DNA of 6,235 nucleotides from Planctomycetota bacterium. Lineage in GTDB: Bacteria > Planctomycetota > UBA1135. Position numbers and translations under genes: made by a program. The DNA lies in contig DNPI01000070.1 of NCBI GenBank assembly GCA_003501525.1, positions 1 through 6,235 of the forward strand, given 5' to 3'. Within the stretch, counting starts at the first letter, position 1; every line of letters starts with the position of its first letter. Below the pieces are notes generated by a model. The model saw only the letters and a program-made list of their open reading frames with translations, made no database searches and was not told the DNA's origin. Positions 5,168 through 6,235 of this stretch are shown piece by piece.

Positions 5168-6235
5168 CTAGAGAGTGTCCACTCTAAATTCAACCACGGA
5201 ACTGGGCGAAAACCCAATTCGATGAGCAATGGCCTGGAGGGTTCCACCCTTTCTCATCGGGAAAGGAGCCGAAAACGGACGCCACCCCGATTCTCCTTTC
5301 CAACGCCAGCCAATGGAGGCACCAGGAGTGTTGGAAGTGAACCATGCGTTTCCAGAACGGTCGGATCCTAGGCAAGGGACGGCGGTCAGAACAGGGCCGC
5401 CAGTAGGAGGCAAAAGCCGTTCCTTGAGCATTTCGTTCTCGCCCAGGAGGCCCAAGTCTCCTGTCTCTTCCATCCATTTCTCGAGGGCAATGCGCAATCG
5501 CGAGGCCACTTCGGTCATTTCCGGATTCGCGATAAGGTTTTCAACTTCGTGAGGGTCGGTGGAAGTGTCATAAAGCTCTTCGGCGGGTTTCCCAGCGTCC
5601 ATAATCTGCCACTGAGCAGAATTAGATTCGCCCGATGCTCGAAGAGCATGTATTTCGGCGGTCATCGGAATGAACTCAGCGTAAGCCACCGGATAGATGC
5701 GGGGCTTTTCGGGCATGTAGTTCCGAACGTAGCGGTACCGGCCATCGGTAACCGCTCGGGTACGGTCAAGTTCAGCATCCATGCGATCCGCATGAAAGAA
5801 AACCAGCCCGGTCCCGGGCTTTTTGAGTGGCCCTGCAAAGGCCCTGCCGGCCATCCAGGGTTGAGCCTCTATGCCCGCAAACGAAAGGACCGAAGGTGCG
5901 AAATCCACAAAGCTCACCGGACGATGACTGACAAGCGCGCTCCCTTCCGGTACGCAAACAACCAAAGGCACCTTAGTGCCGGAATCGTATATACACCGCT
6001 TGCCACGAGGAAGCCCGACCCCATGGTCACTGAAAAAGAAAATCACCGTGGTCTCCAGAAGACCAGCATCCTTCAGTTCCTCCACTAACTCCCCCACCTT
6101 GGCGTCCATAGCAACAATGTTGTCGTAGGTTCGAGCTATGTCGGCCCTCACCACAGGAGTGTCAGGCCAATAGGGAGGGACAGTGACCTTCAACGGATCT
6201 ACCACCTTCGGCCGCCGCCGGGTACCCGGAAATGT
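5168..6235 (-). CDS. Sulfatase (N-sulfoglucosamine sulfohydrolase-like, S1_8-like), C-terminal part, with chitobiase-like C-terminal module
   Basis: Hydrolase that removes sulfate esters or N-sulfate from glycans, probably outside the cytoplasm. The frame stays open to the window edge (first visible residues TFPGTRRRPK), so the GTG at 6205 is internal. The N-terminal half, with the formylglycine motif and any signal peptide, is outside. Counting from the 6205 codon, VPPYWPDTPVVRADIARTYD (9-28), VGELVEEL (37-44) and FFFSDHGVGLPRGK (56-69) are typical; Asp60 and His61 are metal/active-site residues. PAEELYDTSTDPHEVENL and EKWMEETGD resemble the C-terminal part of SGSH. A DRMDAELD stretch matches the family's usual DRMDE motif with Ala for Glu. 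The last about 80 residues (TPGASIGWRW, GWRPFSAPF, GGTLQAIAHRIGFSPSSVVEF) look like a chitobiase/hexosaminidase C-terminal beta-sandwich that is common on such sulfatases. The methyltransferase gene follows at 2 bp. Exact substrate cannot be assigned from this part. Confidence 0.93.
   Translation of the reverse strand, partial: TFPGTRRRPKVVDPLKVTVPPYWPDTPVVRADIARTYDNIVAMDAKVGELVEELKDAGLLETTVIFFFSDHGVGLPRGKRCIYDSGTKVPLVVCVPEGSALVSHRPVSFVDFAPSVLSFAGIEAQPWMAGRAFAGPLKKPGTGLVFFHADRMDAELDRTRAVTDGRYRYVRNYMPEKPRIYPVAYAEFIPMTAEIHALRASGESNSAQWQIMDAGKPAEELYDTSTDPHEVENLIANPEMTEVASRLRIALEKWMEETGDLGLLGENEMLKERLLPPTGGPVLTAVPCLGSDRSGNAWFTSNTPGASIGWRWKGESGWRPFSAPFPMRKGGTLQAIAHRIGFSPSSVVEFRVDTL
5172..5185 (-). 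repeat. Inverted repeat (possible mRNA hairpin) before the methyltransferase start
   Basis: Read on the minus strand, AGAGT-GGAC-ACTCT forms a 5-bp stem with a 4-nt loop. It is made of the last sulfatase codons (R-V-D-T-L) and ends 6 nt before the methyltransferase ATG. The loop holds the only Shine-Dalgarno-like bases (GGA) near that start. It could hide the start until ribosomes finishing the sulfatase open it. A stem this short may also be chance. Confidence 0.35.

Noticed and set aside
5549..6088. Plus-strand frame of 179 codons antisense to the sulfatase
   Set aside because: The minus strand carries the SDHG and DPHE sulfatase motifs throughout; the opposite frame has no recognisable domain.
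6203..6205. GTG at 6205 as the start of the sulfatase
   Set aside because: The frame continues to the window edge, and a start here would lack the whole N-terminal half of the sulfatase fold including the formylglycine site.

Overview
The window is a gene-dense bacterial segment with six protein-coding genes in two convergent blocks. No RNA gene, CRISPR array, insertion sequence or phage-like gene is visible. The gene content suggests a polysaccharide-degrading marine or soil bacterium: a sugar ABC importer, a secreted M28 peptidase with a fibronectin-like tail, an SGNH hydrolase lipoprotein with a GLHD block, and a sulfatase of the N-sulfoglucosamine sulfohydrolase type with a chitobiase-like C-terminal module. 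This combination, together with weak Shine-Dalgarno signals, resembles the PVC group, especially Planctomycetota. That placement is inference from family flavour, because no marker gene is present.

Plus-strand block (1-4485). The window opens inside a double-domain sugar ABC ATPase of the RbsA/XylG/MglA type; its N-terminus and first Walker A lie outside. It overlaps by 4 bp (ATGA) an RbsC-type permease, which carries roughly 45 extra hydrophobic residues in its middle. After a 77-bp gap comes an M28 zinc aminopeptidase-like protein with a C-terminal FnIII-like domain. This overlaps by 4 bp (ATGA) an SGNH/GDSL-like hydrolase that appears to be a lipoprotein. The pairs ATPase/permease and peptidase/hydrolase are each probably translationally coupled. 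All four genes may be one transcript, although the 77-bp gap leaves room for a separate promoter. No periplasmic sugar-binding protein is seen; it may lie upstream.

Minus-strand block (6235-4518). A sulfatase, cut at its N-terminus by the window edge, is followed 2 bp after its stop codon by a small class I SAM-methyltransferase-like protein of a type often found in glycan-biosynthesis loci. A short hairpin formed by the last sulfatase codons sits just before the methyltransferase start codon. Hand counts of sampled 60-base lines give about 52-62% GC in the sulfatase and about 40-48% in the methyltransferase, so the two genes may have different histories.

The two blocks meet tail to tail with only 32 bp between stop codons and no convincing intrinsic terminator. 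Taken together, the genes fit extracellular or periplasmic processing of sulfated or acetylated glycans and glycoproteins, plus sugar uptake. I see no clear evidence of a wholly new system. The most unusual items are the permease insertion, the consistent degeneracy of one ATPase composite site, and the SGNH hydrolase with a non-standard catalytic set.
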